Shown: positions 31,422-39,515 of the stretch, in pieces | Numbering within the stretch: position 1 is the first letter of the stretch | Layout of the letters: every line of letters begins with the position of its first letter | Assembly: GCA_964593065.1 (NCBI GenBank) | Contig: CAZQGO010000022.1 | Location: 1 to 51,912, forward strand | Length of the DNA: 51,912 nucleotides | From: CAZQGO01 sp964593065 | GTDB taxonomy: Bacteria; Oederibacteriota; JAAXVQ01 | Direction of reading: 5' to 3' | Made by a program: the position numbers and the translations under genes | Notes under the pieces: model-generated | The model's input: only the letters and a program-made list of their open reading frames with translations | Databases searched by the model: none | Told to the model about the DNA's origin: nothing

Positions 31422-34400
31422 CCCTCTCCGACCTCGCGATCCGCCGCACGGTCTTCGCCTGGATGCTGATGGGCGGGCTCATCGTCTTCGGGCTGATCGG
31501 GTTCTTCCGCCTGGGGATCAGCCAGCTTCCGAGCGTGGATTTTCCGGTCATCAACGTGCGGGTCAGCCTGCAGGGGGCGGCGCCCGAGGTCATGGAGCGC
31601 GACGTGGTGGACGTGATCGAGAACTCGGTCATGTCCATCCAGGGCGTGCGCGACGTGCGCTCGTCCTCCTACGACAGCGCGGCCACCATCACCATCGAAT
31701 TCAACCTGGACCGCAACATCGACCTGGCCCTGCAGGACGTGCAGGCCAAGGTCCAGCAGGCCCAGCGCCTGCTGCCCGCGGAACTGGATCCGCCCACCAT
31801 CACCAAGACCAACCCGGACGACACCCCCATTCTGTGGATGACCCTGCAAAGCGACACCCTGCCCCTGCGCGACCTGATGATCTACGTCAACGATCATCTC
31901 AAGGACCGTTTCACCACCGTGCCCGGGGTGGGGGACATCTTTTTAGGCGGCTACGTGGACCCGAACCTGCGGGTGTGGGTGCTGCCGGAGGCGCTGCGCC
32001 GTTTCTACCTCACGGTGGGAGACGTGATCACCACGGTGCAGCGGCAAAACGTGGAGCCCCCTTCGGGTTACTTCGACACGCCCACCCAGGAATACAACGT
32101 GCGCACCCTCGGCGAGGAAAGCACGGCCGGCCGCTTCGCGCGCCTGCACATCCTCACCCGCGGCGGGCAGCCGAACTACCTGCCCATCCGCCTCGGCCAG
32201 GTGGCGCGGGTGGAGGAGGGCTTGGCGGACGTCCGGCGCATCAGCCGTTCCATGGGCAAGCAGGCGGTCGGACTGGGCATCCTCAAGCAGCGCGGTTCCA
32301 ACGAAGTGGCCGTGGCCCGGGCCGTGAAAAAGCGCATGGCGGAGGTGCAGAAAACCCTGCCGCCCGGCATGCGTCTGGGGCTCAACGTGGACATCACGCA
32401 GTACGTGGAGCAGTCCGTGCAGGAGATGGACCTGACGCTGGTGCTGGCCGCGATTTTGACGGGCCTGGTGTGCTGGCTTTTTCTGGGCTCCTGGACCGCC
32501 ACGGTCAATGTCTGGCTCGCCATCCCCACCTCCGTCCTGGGCACCTTCCTGATCCTGTATTTTTTCGGTTTCACCCTGAACACCTTCACCCTCATGGCCT
32601 TAACGCTGGTCATCGGCATCGTGGTGGACGACGCCATCATGATGCAGGAAAACATCACCCGCCACCTGGAAATGGGACAGGACAGCATGCGGGCGGCGAT
32701 CTTCGGGGCCCGGGAGATCACCTTCGCCGCGGTCGCCACCAGCCTGGCCCTGGTGGCCATCTTCCTGCCCGTGGCTTTCCTCTCGGGCGTGATCGGCCGC
32801 TTCTTCTTCGAATTCGGCCTGACCCTGTGCGTCGCGGTCCTGCTGTCCCTGCTCGAGGCCGTCACCTTGACGCCCATGCGCTCGTCGCGTTTCGTGACCT
32901 TCAAGCCCCGCACGACCTGGTTCGGACACGGCGTGGACCGCTCTTTCCAGGCCCTGCGCCGGGCCTACCGCGGCGCCCTGGAACTCGCCCTGCGCCACCG
33001 CTGGCCGGTGATCATCGGCTCGCTGGCGTTTTTCGCGGCCAGTTTTCTCGCCGTCCGGGGCCTGAACAAGGAGTTCATTCCGCCCCAGGACATGAGCCTG
33101 TTCATCGTGCAGATCAAGACGCCGGTCGGTTCTTCGCTGACGTTCACGGATTCCAAAGTCCGGCAGGTGGAGGCTTTCCTCGCCGCGCGCCCGGAAGTGC
33201 TGCGTTATTTCTGCGTCATCGGCGGTTTCGGCGGCGGACAGGTCAACTCCGGCATGCTCTTCATCACCTTAAGGCCCAAGGGGGAACGCGGCAGCTCGCC
33301 GGAGCTGGGAAATCATCCCGGCCAGCAGAAAATCATGAATCTGTACCGGCGGGTGCTGACCCAACGAACCCAGGTGAAGGTCATCATCCAGGACCTGTCG
33401 TCCCGCGGCTTCTCTTCGGGCCGAAGCTTTCCGGTGGAATTCAGCGTGCAGGGCCCGGACTGGGACAAGCTGTCCCAGTACGCGCTGCACATCATGACGG
33501 AGCTCAACCAGACGGGCTTGGTCAGCGACCTGGACACGGATTACCAGACGGGCCAGCCTGAAATCCAGGTGCTGCCGGACCGGGAGGCGGCCGCGGCCCG
33601 GGGCGTGGACGTGGGTTCGATCGGCGACGTGATCAACGCCCTCATCGGCGGCGAGAAAATCGGCACCTATCCCGCCGGAGGACACCGCTACGACATCCGG
33701 GTGAAAATGGCGCCGGAGGCGCAAACCGGCAACCTGTTGAACCTGATCAAGAACCTGAACGTCCGCAATAACCGGGGCGAACTGATCCCGCTGGCGGACG
33801 TGATCCGGACCCGGGAGGTTTCCACCCTGCAGGCCATCACCCGCTACAACCGGGAGCGCTCCATCACCATCACCGCCAACGTGGCCCAGGGCAAGTCCCA
33901 GCAGGCCGCGCTCCAGGCCGCCGAGAACATCGGCCGGCGCATCCTGCCCGGCGATTACCATATCGTGGTCACGGGCAGCGCGCAAACCTTCCAGGAATCC
34001 TTCGCGGGCTTGCTGCTGGCCCTGTTCCTGGGCATCCTGGTGGCGTACATGGTGCTGGGCACGCAGTTCAACAGTTTCATCGACCCGCTGGCGGTGCTCA
34101 TGGCCCTGCCGTTCTCGGCCTCGGGAGCGTTCCTGGCGCTGCTGCTGACCGGGCAGAGCCTCAATATCTACAGCATGATCGGCTTGATCCTGCTCATGGG
34201 CATCGTGAAGAAGAATTCCATTCTGCTGGTGGACTTCACCAACCGGCGCCGCGAAACGGGCCTGGACGTGCACTCGGCCCTCCTGGAAGCCTGCCCGATC
34301 CGCCTGCGCCCGATTCTCATGACCTCCATCGCCGTCATCGCCGGGGCCCTGCCGGCCGCCCTGGCCATCGGTCCGGGCGCCGCGACCCGCATTCCCATGT

Positions 34401-34594
34401 CCGTGGCGGTGATCGGCGGCGTGATCGTCTCGACCCTGCTGACCCTGTTCGTGGTGCCCTGCGCGTACAGCCTGCTGGTCAAATTCGAGGGCCCGGACAC
34501 GCACAAGCCGTTCGCGCAGACGGCCGCCGGCAAGGCGTTCCAGGCCGCCGAGCCGGGGATGCAAGCGCCATCCGCCGCCCGGGCCCGGAAATAA
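31418..34594 (+). CDS. RND efflux pump, AcrB/HAE1-like inner-membrane permease
   Basis: This 1058-residue protein has the full RND layout: twelve helices in two six-helix halves with two large periplasmic porter loops. It starts IRRTVFAWMLMGGLIVFG and has FFRLGISQLPSVDFP after helix 1. Helix 4 carries the Asp-Asp pair of the proton relay (GIVVDDAIMMQEN, near residue 402) and helix 10 keeps the partner Lys (MGIVKKNSILLVDF, near 930), so proton coupling looks intact. It probably exports hydrophobic or amphiphilic compounds. It is translationally coupled to the TolC-like gene and lacks a gene for the periplasmic adaptor. Confidence 0.92.
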   Translation: MTLSDLAIRRTVFAWMLMGGLIVFGLIGFFRLGISQLPSVDFPVINVRVSLQGAAPEVMERDVVDVIENSVMSIQGVRDVRSSSYDSAATITIEFNLDRNIDLALQDVQAKVQQAQRLLPAELDPPTITKTNPDDTPILWMTLQSDTLPLRDLMIYVNDHLKDRFTTVPGVGDIFLGGYVDPNLRVWVLPEALRRFYLTVGDVITTVQRQNVEPPSGYFDTPTQEYNVRTLGEESTAGRFARLHILTRGGQPNYLPIRLGQVARVEEGLADVRRISRSMGKQAVGLGILKQRGSNEVAVARAVKKRMAEVQKTLPPGMRLGLNVDITQYVEQSVQEMDLTLVLAAILTGLVCWLFLGSWTATVNVWLAIPTSVLGTFLILYFFGFTLNTFTLMALTLVIGIVVDDAIMMQENITRHLEMGQDSMRAAIFGAREITFAAVATSLALVAIFLPVAFLSGVIGRFFFEFGLTLCVAVLLSLLEAVTLTPMRSSRFVTFKPRTTWFGHGVDRSFQALRRAYRGALELALRHRWPVIIGSLAFFAASFLAVRGLNKEFIPPQDMSLFIVQIKTPVGSSLTFTDSKVRQVEAFLAARPEVLRYFCVIGGFGGGQVNSGMLFITLRPKGERGSSPELGNHPGQQKIMNLYRRVLTQRTQVKVIIQDLSSRGFSSGRSFPVEFSVQGPDWDKLSQYALHIMTELNQTGLVSDLDTDYQTGQPEIQVLPDREAAAARGVDVGSIGDVINALIGGEKIGTYPAGGHRYDIRVKMAPEAQTGNLLNLIKNLNVRNNRGELIPLADVIRTREVSTLQAITRYNRERSITITANVAQGKSQQAALQAAENIGRRILPGDYHIVVTGSAQTFQESFAGLLLALFLGILVAYMVLGTQFNSFIDPLAVLMALPFSASGAFLALLLTGQSLNIYSMIGLILLMGIVKKNSILLVDFTNRRRETGLDVHSALLEACPIRLRPILMTSIAVIAGALPAALAIGPGAATRIPMSVAVIGGVIVSTLLTLFVVPCAYSLLVKFEGPDTHKPFAQTAAGKAFQAAEPGMQAPSAARARK

Positions 34595-34625
34595 AAACGG
34601 CGGGGCCGGTTTTCCAGCCCCGCCG
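34593..34625 (-). terminator. Rho-independent terminator after the glutamate-synthase-like gene
   Basis: On the minus strand CGGCGGGGC (34617-34625) pairs with GCCCCGCCG (34598-34606) and is followed by UUUUUAUUU. The hairpin sits between convergent genes and may also slow transcription from the RND side. Confidence 0.8.
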
Positions 34626-34653
34626 CCCGTCTCCGCTTTCTTCTCCGCGCCGC

Positions 34654-36333
34654 CTAGTTGCTGCTCAGGGTCGCCACTTTGCTGGGATTCCCCTGGCCGG
34701 TCAGGACGGATTTCGCGGCCTCGTCATCCACGTCGCACACGAACGGGATGCCCGTCTCGCGTTCGGTCTCGCGGTTGCCGGAGAAAATGTCCTGGCGCGT
34801 GATGGCGCCCATGGAGAATCTCCGGGCCCCGGCCATGAGCTGCTGCAGCCCGGCCGTCAGCTTGTCCGCCAGGGTCCAGCTGGCGATCGCGCCGAAGGGG
34901 ATGTTCTTCATTTCATCCTTGCCGACCTTTTTCTGGACGTCGTAATAGCTGGCGAAGATTTCGTCCTCCTTGATGCCGCATTCCTCCACGTTGGGGGGAA
35001 GCTTGTCCCAGTTGCCGTTCAGTCTTTCCCGGGCTTCCGGCGCGAGCACGCCCTGCACGTTCGCGCCCAGGTAGGCCGGGATCATGAGCGAACGCCCCAT
35101 GCACACCAGTTTCGCGAACGGCGCGCCCAGCGCCAGCGCCTTGAAGATGTGGTCTTCGCGGGCCAGGCCGCCGGCGAAGGCCAGATCCACCACCTGCGTG
35201 CCCTTTTCGGCCAGCAGCGAGGCGTACTCGTGTGCCTTGGCGTGCAGCAGCAGCGAGGGCACGCCCCAGGTTTCCATCATGTTCCAGGGGCTCATGCCGG
35301 TGCCGCCGCCCGAGCCGTCGATGGTCAGCAGGTCCAGCTGGGCGTCGCTGGCGTACTTGATGGACATGGCCAGCGCTTCCATGCCGTAGGAACCGGTCTT
35401 CAAGGAAATGCGCTTGTACCCGAGCTTGCGCAGGTAGGCCACGGATTCCATGAAGTTCTTCTCCACCTCTTCCCGGGAGGACAGGCGGGTGTAGCCCAGG
35501 CGGCTGTGGCGCGCGAAGGACTTGATCGCCTTGTTCTTGAAGGCCTCCTGGACCTCGGGATGGGTGGGATCCGGGTCCACCACGTAGCCGCGGTTTTTCA
35601 GGAACAGGGCGTAGTCCAAGGACGTGACCTGGATTTCGCCGCCGATGTCCTTGGCGCCCTGCCCCCACTTCAGCTCGATGATGGCCTTGTCGCCGTATTT
35701 TTCAATGACGTACTCGGCCACGCCGTTGCGCGTGTCCTCGACGTTGAGCTGGACGATGATGGCGCCGTAGCCGTCGAAGTAGCGCAGGAAAGTCTCGATG
35801 CGCCGGTCGAGCTCGGGCGCCTTGGAGATCCGGCCGTTCTTGATCTCGGACTGCTTGTCCACGCCGACCACGTTCTCGCCCACCACGATGGGGTAACCGA
35901 CCAGGGCCGCCCCGATGGCGAATGACTCCCAGTACTTGGCGGCGATGAAGGTCGAACCCAAGGCGCCCGTCATGATCGGCACCCGGGCCTTGGTCTTCAC
36001 CTGGCGGCCGAAGGTCACCTCGGTGTTGACGTTGGGAAAGATGCACTCGTCCTCGGAGTTGGAGAGCCCCCGGGGCAGCCCGTGGGCGCCGTAGTTGTAG
36101 CCGTTGATCCGCAGCGAGTTGTAGCAGACGCCGACGTGGGTGGTGTTGGCGCTGCCGGCCGTGACGGCGCCGAAGTCCCGGGGATACAGCAGCTTCCGCC
36201 CTTTCATGCTGGCCAGCCAGGTTTCGCACTTGCCCTTGCAATCGGCGCGGCACAGGGTGCAGAGCCCCGACTCGGCCGGATTGCCCCGGTTGACCGTTCC
36301 CAGCGCATCGTTGCTTTTAGGCCATTGCATCAT
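34654..36333 (-). CDS. FMN-binding glutamate-synthase-family protein, stand-alone synthase domain
   Basis: This 559-residue protein has an N-terminal Cys-rich segment (CTLCRADCKGKCETW, about residues 24-38) and a TIM-barrel FMN/glutamate-synthase domain with KWGQGAKDIGGEIQ and TIDGSGGGTGMSPWNMME. It lacks the class II glutaminase domain and the Cys cluster next to the barrel that binds 3Fe-4S in GltB. It therefore resembles the archaeal-type stand-alone proteins, whose ammonia source and electron donor are often separate. Glutamate synthesis is likely but not proven. The ATG at 36333 follows GGAGGGG. Two matched inverted repeats over its promoter and leader, with nrpR divergent, point to nitrogen-responsive repression. 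Confidence 0.85.
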   Translation of the reverse strand: MMQWPKSNDALGTVNRGNPAESGLCTLCRADCKGKCETWLASMKGRKLLYPRDFGAVTAGSANTTHVGVCYNSLRINGYNYGAHGLPRGLSNSEDECIFPNVNTEVTFGRQVKTKARVPIMTGALGSTFIAAKYWESFAIGAALVGYPIVVGENVVGVDKQSEIKNGRISKAPELDRRIETFLRYFDGYGAIIVQLNVEDTRNGVAEYVIEKYGDKAIIELKWGQGAKDIGGEIQVTSLDYALFLKNRGYVVDPDPTHPEVQEAFKNKAIKSFARHSRLGYTRLSSREEVEKNFMESVAYLRKLGYKRISLKTGSYGMEALAMSIKYASDAQLDLLTIDGSGGGTGMSPWNMMETWGVPSLLLHAKAHEYASLLAEKGTQVVDLAFAGGLAREDHIFKALALGAPFAKLVCMGRSLMIPAYLGANVQGVLAPEARERLNGNWDKLPPNVEECGIKEDEIFASYYDVQKKVGKDEMKNIPFGAIASWTLADKLTAGLQQLMAGARRFSMGAITRQDIFSGNRETERETGIPFVCDVDDEAAKSVLTGQGNPSKVATLSSN

Positions 36334-36357
36334 TTTCTTCCCCTCCTTGAGAATTAG

Positions 36358-36377
36358 ATTGGCTCGCTTTTGCCAAT
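36358..36377. promoter_or_regulatory. Putative NrpR operator 2 (ATTGGC-N8-GCCAAT)
   Basis: This inverted repeat, ATTGGC-N8-GCCAAT, lies 25 bp before the glutamate-synthase-like start codon, next to its Shine-Dalgarno. Arms and spacing equal those of the copy at 36446. Confidence 0.6.
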
Positions 36378-36445
36378 TCCAGGCGATCCCAATCGCAGGC
36401 CGTGAATGTGGGGAAGCGCAGCGTCGTGCCGTTGGAATTTGTTGT

Positions 36446-36467
36446 AATTGGCAATTTGTTGCCAATT
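36446..36467. promoter_or_regulatory. Putative NrpR operator 1, perfect inverted repeat
   Basis: AATTGGCAA and TTGCCAATT are perfect 9-bp arms around TTTG. It overlaps the -10 and expected transcription start of the glutamate-synthase-like gene, the ideal place for a repressor. Together with the copy 89 bp away it recalls the tandem NrpR operators known in methanogens, though the arm sequence differs. Confidence 0.65.
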
Positions 36468-36493
36468 TTTTCAAATCCAGTCCACCTTGTCAA
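36465..36493 (-). promoter_or_regulatory. Promoter of the glutamate-synthase-like gene
   Basis: The minus strand has a perfect -35 TTGACA (36488-36493), 17 bp and AAAAAT (36465-36470). Operator 1 covers the end of the -10 and the start site. The transcript would have a leader of about 125 nt containing operator 2. Confidence 0.5.
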
Positions 36494-36717
36494 CGATATA
36501 TCCTATTATTTAAGGCATTGAAGAAACTATCTAGGCATCCTCGCAAATATTTAATGGCAATATTGCCTATTAACGATTTTATTCCGGAATTTTCGGCACC
36601 GGAAAATTTCCACTCCCGGACCGGTTGCTTGCCATGAAAAGCCGATATTTATTGCTTTTAGCCTGTTTATTCTTGAAATCAAATGACATTCACGCGGCAA
36701 TTTTACCAACTATCCGT

Positions 36718-36745
36718 TTGACATCTGGAAGTTTGGACCTATAAT
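36718..36745 (+). promoter_or_regulatory. Consensus sigma70 promoter of nrpR
   Basis: Both hexamers are perfect: TTGACA (36718-36723) and TATAAT (36740-36745), with a 16-bp spacer. The start codon is only 8 bp beyond the -10, so the transcript is probably leaderless or nearly so. The rest of the 419-bp divergent spacer (36334-36752) is AT-rich, with a GGCAATATTGCC palindrome at 36556-36567 of unknown role. Confidence 0.75.
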
Positions 36746-36752
36746 TTTAGCC

Positions 36753-37766
36753 ATGGCCTCGCGGGAAAAAACCGAGAAAAAACGGCTTGCGATCCTGAAA
36801 ATCCTCCAGGAAGCCGACGGCAGCTTAAGCAGCAGCAAGCTGACGCAGCAGCTGCAGGCCCTGGGCCACGACGTCAGCGGGCGGACCGTCCGCCTCTATC
36901 TGATGGAGCTGGACCGGGAAGGCCTGACGAAAAATTTCGGCAAGCGGGGCCGGAAGATCACGCCCCGTGGGATCAAGGAACTGTCCGCCGTCCAGGCCTA
37001 CGAAAAAGTCGGCTTCATGGCGGCCAAGATCGACCAGCTGTCCTACAAAATGACCTTCGACCTGGCCCGCCGCACCGGCACGGTCATCACCAATGTCAGC
37101 ATGCTTCCCCTCGAGAAGCTCAAGCGGGCCGGACCCCTGATCAAGAAAGTCTTCGCCTCCGGGTACGCCATGGGCCAGCTCCTCACCCTGTTCCGTCCCC
37201 TGGAGCGCGTGGGCGAACAAACGGTCCCGGAGGATTGCGTGGGCGTGGGCACCGTCTGTTCGGTGACCTTGAACGGAGTCCTGCTGGCGCACGGCATTCC
37301 CACCAACTCGCGTTTCGGCGGCCTGCTCGAAATCCAGGACAAGCGGGCCCGCCGCTTCGTGGAACTCATCAGCTACGAAGGCACCACCATCGATCCCCTG
37401 GAAATTTTCATCCGCACCGGCATGACGGATTACATCGGGGCCACGAGCCTCGGCAGCGGCCGCATCGGCGCCGGCTTCCGGGAGATTCCGGCGGACAGCC
37501 GGAACAAGGTGGTGGAAATCGCCCGGCAGCTGGAAACCGTCGGGCTGGGAGGGTTCATGACCATCGGCTGGCCCGGCCAGCCCCTGCTGGACATCCCGGT
37601 CAGCGAAGGGCGCGCGGGGGCGGTGGTCATCGGCGGCTTGAACCCCATCGCCATCCTGGAAGAGTACGGCATCCGGGTTCCCTCCCGCGCCCTGGCCAAC
37701 CTGGTGGATTATCAAAACCTCTTTTCCTACCGGGAACTGGACCAGCGGGCCAAGGCCTTCCTGTGA
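36753..37766 (+). CDS. nrpR: NrpR-like 2-oxoglutarate-sensing repressor
   Basis: This 337-residue protein has an N-terminal winged helix (residues about 8-72, with SSSKLTQQLQALGHDVSGRTVRLYLMEL as the helix-turn-helix) and a single NrpR regulatory domain (about 80-335, formerly DUF128). The domain includes GVGTVCSVTLNGVLLAHGIPTNSRFGGLLE and a terminal VVIGGLNPIAILEEYGI. In methanogenic archaea NrpR represses nitrogen-assimilation genes and releases DNA when 2-oxoglutarate rises. Those proteins often have two regulatory domains; this one has one. It is divergent from a glutamate-synthase-like gene with two matched operators. The ATG at 36753 lies just after the promoter. Confidence 0.85.
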   Translation: MASREKTEKKRLAILKILQEADGSLSSSKLTQQLQALGHDVSGRTVRLYLMELDREGLTKNFGKRGRKITPRGIKELSAVQAYEKVGFMAAKIDQLSYKMTFDLARRTGTVITNVSMLPLEKLKRAGPLIKKVFASGYAMGQLLTLFRPLERVGEQTVPEDCVGVGTVCSVTLNGVLLAHGIPTNSRFGGLLEIQDKRARRFVELISYEGTTIDPLEIFIRTGMTDYIGATSLGSGRIGAGFREIPADSRNKVVEIARQLETVGLGGFMTIGWPGQPLLDIPVSEGRAGAVVIGGLNPIAILEEYGIRVPSRALANLVDYQNLFSYRELDQRAKAFL

Positions 37767-37844
37767 CCGCCCGGATCCCGCTCGCAGCCTGACCCGGAAG
37801 CACGCGGAGGCAACCACCGTCACCTCAATCAAGGCGGTTCAGGA

Positions 37845-38633
37845 ATGACCGTGAGGAAGTATGGGCAGCCTCCCTACCGTGCCGCGCTCCTGCACGGCGG
37901 TCCCGGCGCTCCGGGATACATGGCCCCGGTGGCGCGCGAGCTCTCCCGGCAGGGGATCGGCGTTCTCGAACCCCTGCAAACCGCCCGGGACCTGGAGGGC
38001 CAGGTCCGCGAGCTTGCCGCCCAGCTGCGGGCCTGCGGCGACGGCCCCTGCGCGGTCGCGGGCTCTTCCTGGGGGGCCGTCCTGGCCCTGTTTCTCGCCG
38101 CCCGGGAGCCGGGGCTCGTCTCCCGCCTGGTGTTGATCGGCAGCGCGGCTTTCGACGCCGCCGGCTCGCGCCGGACCGAAGCCACGCGCCTGGCCCGCCT
38201 GGAGCCGGCGGGCCGCCGGCAATACGCGGAAATTCAGGCGGCCCTGGCCTCCGCTCCCGCGAAGCAGGCGGAAGGACTCCTGCGCGCGCTGGTCGAACTG
38301 TTGTTCACGGCCGACGTCTGCGACCCCCTCACGACAAATCTTGAAATCGCGGAGTGCCAGGCCGGGGTCAACCGGAAGGTATGGCGCGATTTCGTCGCCT
38401 TGCGGGACGAGCCCGGCCGGCTGCAGCGTGAATTCTCGCGCATCCGGATCCCGGTCCTGGCGGTCCACGGCGAATACGATCCGCATCCTTTCGTTCCCAT
38501 CCGGGATTTTCTGAGCACCTGCCTGCCCCACGCGTGCTTTTGCCTGCTGCCCCGGTGCGGGCATTATCCGTGGATCGAGCGGGGGGCGCGCGCTGCTTTT
38601 TTCAAGATCCTCCGGCGGGAGCTGGGGAACTAG
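37845..38633 (+). CDS. Alpha/beta-hydrolase
   Basis: This 262-residue cytoplasmic protein has the alpha/beta-hydrolase core. LLHGGPGAPGYM forms the oxyanion-hole HGGPG loop typical of proline-iminopeptidase-like members. The nucleophile elbow is GSSWG (Ser about residue 70), the acid lies in VHGEYDPHP, and the His in RCGHYPWIE. All three catalytic residues are present. The substrate cannot be told; peptidase, esterase or a C-C hydrolase are possible. It follows nrpR by 78 bp and may be co-transcribed, and is followed after 9 bp by the VIT-like gene. Confidence 0.83.
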   Translation: MTVRKYGQPPYRAALLHGGPGAPGYMAPVARELSRQGIGVLEPLQTARDLEGQVRELAAQLRACGDGPCAVAGSSWGAVLALFLAAREPGLVSRLVLIGSAAFDAAGSRRTEATRLARLEPAGRRQYAEIQAALASAPAKQAEGLLRALVELLFTADVCDPLTTNLEIAECQAGVNRKVWRDFVALRDEPGRLQREFSRIRIPVLAVHGEYDPHPFVPIRDFLSTCLPHACFCLLPRCGHYPWIERGARAAFFKILRRELGN

Positions 38634-38642
38634 GGGAGGACC

Positions 38643-39134
38643 ATGCGGACGGCCAAACCGGACCGGATGCACCTGCAGAATTATGTTTTCGGCAGCACCT
38701 CGGCCATCATCACCAACATCAGCCTGATCGTGGGTTTGGGGTCCGGGCAGGTGGGCAAAATCCCCGTGCTCGGCGCCCTGCTGACCCTCGCGGTGGCGGA
38801 CAACATTTCGGATTCGCTGGGAATTCACATGTACAAAGAATCCGAAGGGCGCGGAACGCGTTATTCCCTGCTCGCCATGGCCTCGAATTTCTCCGCCCGG
38901 CTCCTGATTTCCCTGACTTTCATCGCCATCGTGCTGGGCTTCACGGCGGCCCAAGCCGGGCCGGTCGCGGTCGCCTGGGGCTTGTTCCTGCTCATGGCCT
39001 TGAGCTACCGCCTGTCACGCCTCAACCGGCAAAAACCCCTGGCGGAGATTGCCCGCCACCTTGTGGTTGCGGTCTGCGTCATCATCGCCAGCCATTTCGT
39101 CGGTCTCTGGCTTTCCAGCCATTTCCGCTCCTAG
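38643..39134 (+). CDS. VIT1/CCC1-family-like membrane protein
   Basis: This 163-residue protein has four to five hydrophobic helices. NYVFGSTSAIITNISLIVGLG near the N-terminus and ADNISDSLGIHMYKES match the first two helices of the VIT/CCC1 family of iron and manganese transporters, in which the Asp and Glu of helix 2 bind the metal. The metal-binding cytoplasmic domain found in longer members is missing. GGGAGGACC lies before the ATG. It probably shares a transcript with the hydrolase. Confidence 0.72.
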   Translation: MRTAKPDRMHLQNYVFGSTSAIITNISLIVGLGSGQVGKIPVLGALLTLAVADNISDSLGIHMYKESEGRGTRYSLLAMASNFSARLLISLTFIAIVLGFTAAQAGPVAVAWGLFLLMALSYRLSRLNRQKPLAEIARHLVVAVCVIIASHFVGLWLSSHFRS

Positions 39135-39172
39135 CCGCCTCCGCCGCGGGCGCAAATCCGCGCGGGTCGGAC

Positions 39173-39200
39173 TTTACAAATGCGCCCGGGAGAGTATAAT
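39173..39200 (+). promoter_or_regulatory. Sigma70 promoter of the DUF2934 gene
   Basis: TTTACA (39173-39178), 16 bp and a perfect TATAAT (39195-39200) lie 55 bp before the start codon at 39255. rsgA follows and probably uses the same promoter. Confidence 0.65.
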
Positions 39201-39254
39201 GGCCTGCAAAATCAAGCAGCAGGCAGTCCATTCCTGTTACGGGAGGTCAAAATC

Positions 39255-39479
39255 ATGGCCGTGGAAAGAAAACGCTCCGCCACCATCCGCAAACCCCGGA
39301 CAACCGGAATTTCCAGGGGCGCGGAGGTTTCGGAGGGCCTGATTCAAGAAAGGGCCTATTTCATCTGGGAGCAAAGAGGCCGGCCCCAGGGCACGGAGCT
39401 GGAAAACTGGCTGCAGGCCAAGGCCGAAATTCAGACCCGGAACCGTTCCCAATCCGAGGCGGATCCAGCCGAGGAGTAA
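39255..39479 (+). CDS. DUF2934 small protein
   Basis: This 74-residue protein has a basic, disordered N-terminus and a DUF2934 core (residues about 28-60): I-x-E-R-A-Y-F-I-W-E-Q-R-G-R-P-Q-G, then ELENWLQAKAEI. The family is small, helical and of unknown function, sometimes linked to stress. GGGAGG lies 9 nt ahead of the ATG. It precedes rsgA by 36 bp. Confidence 0.8.
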   Translation: MAVERKRSATIRKPRTTGISRGAEVSEGLIQERAYFIWEQRGRPQGTELENWLQAKAEIQTRNRSQSEADPAEE

Positions 39480-39515
39480 TTCCTCCTCCATTTCCGTAAA
39501 CCTGCCGCCGATCTC

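Noticed and set aside
31834..33561. 575-codon plus-strand frame inside the RND gene
   Set aside because: Same-strand shadow of the AcrB-like gene with biased composition and no domain.
36446..36467. Possible sigma54 promoter (TTGGCA...TTGC) in the nrpR spacer
   Set aside because: The GG and GC doublets are 9 bp apart instead of the required 10, and the sequence is a perfect inverted repeat also found 89 bp away, so an operator explains it better.
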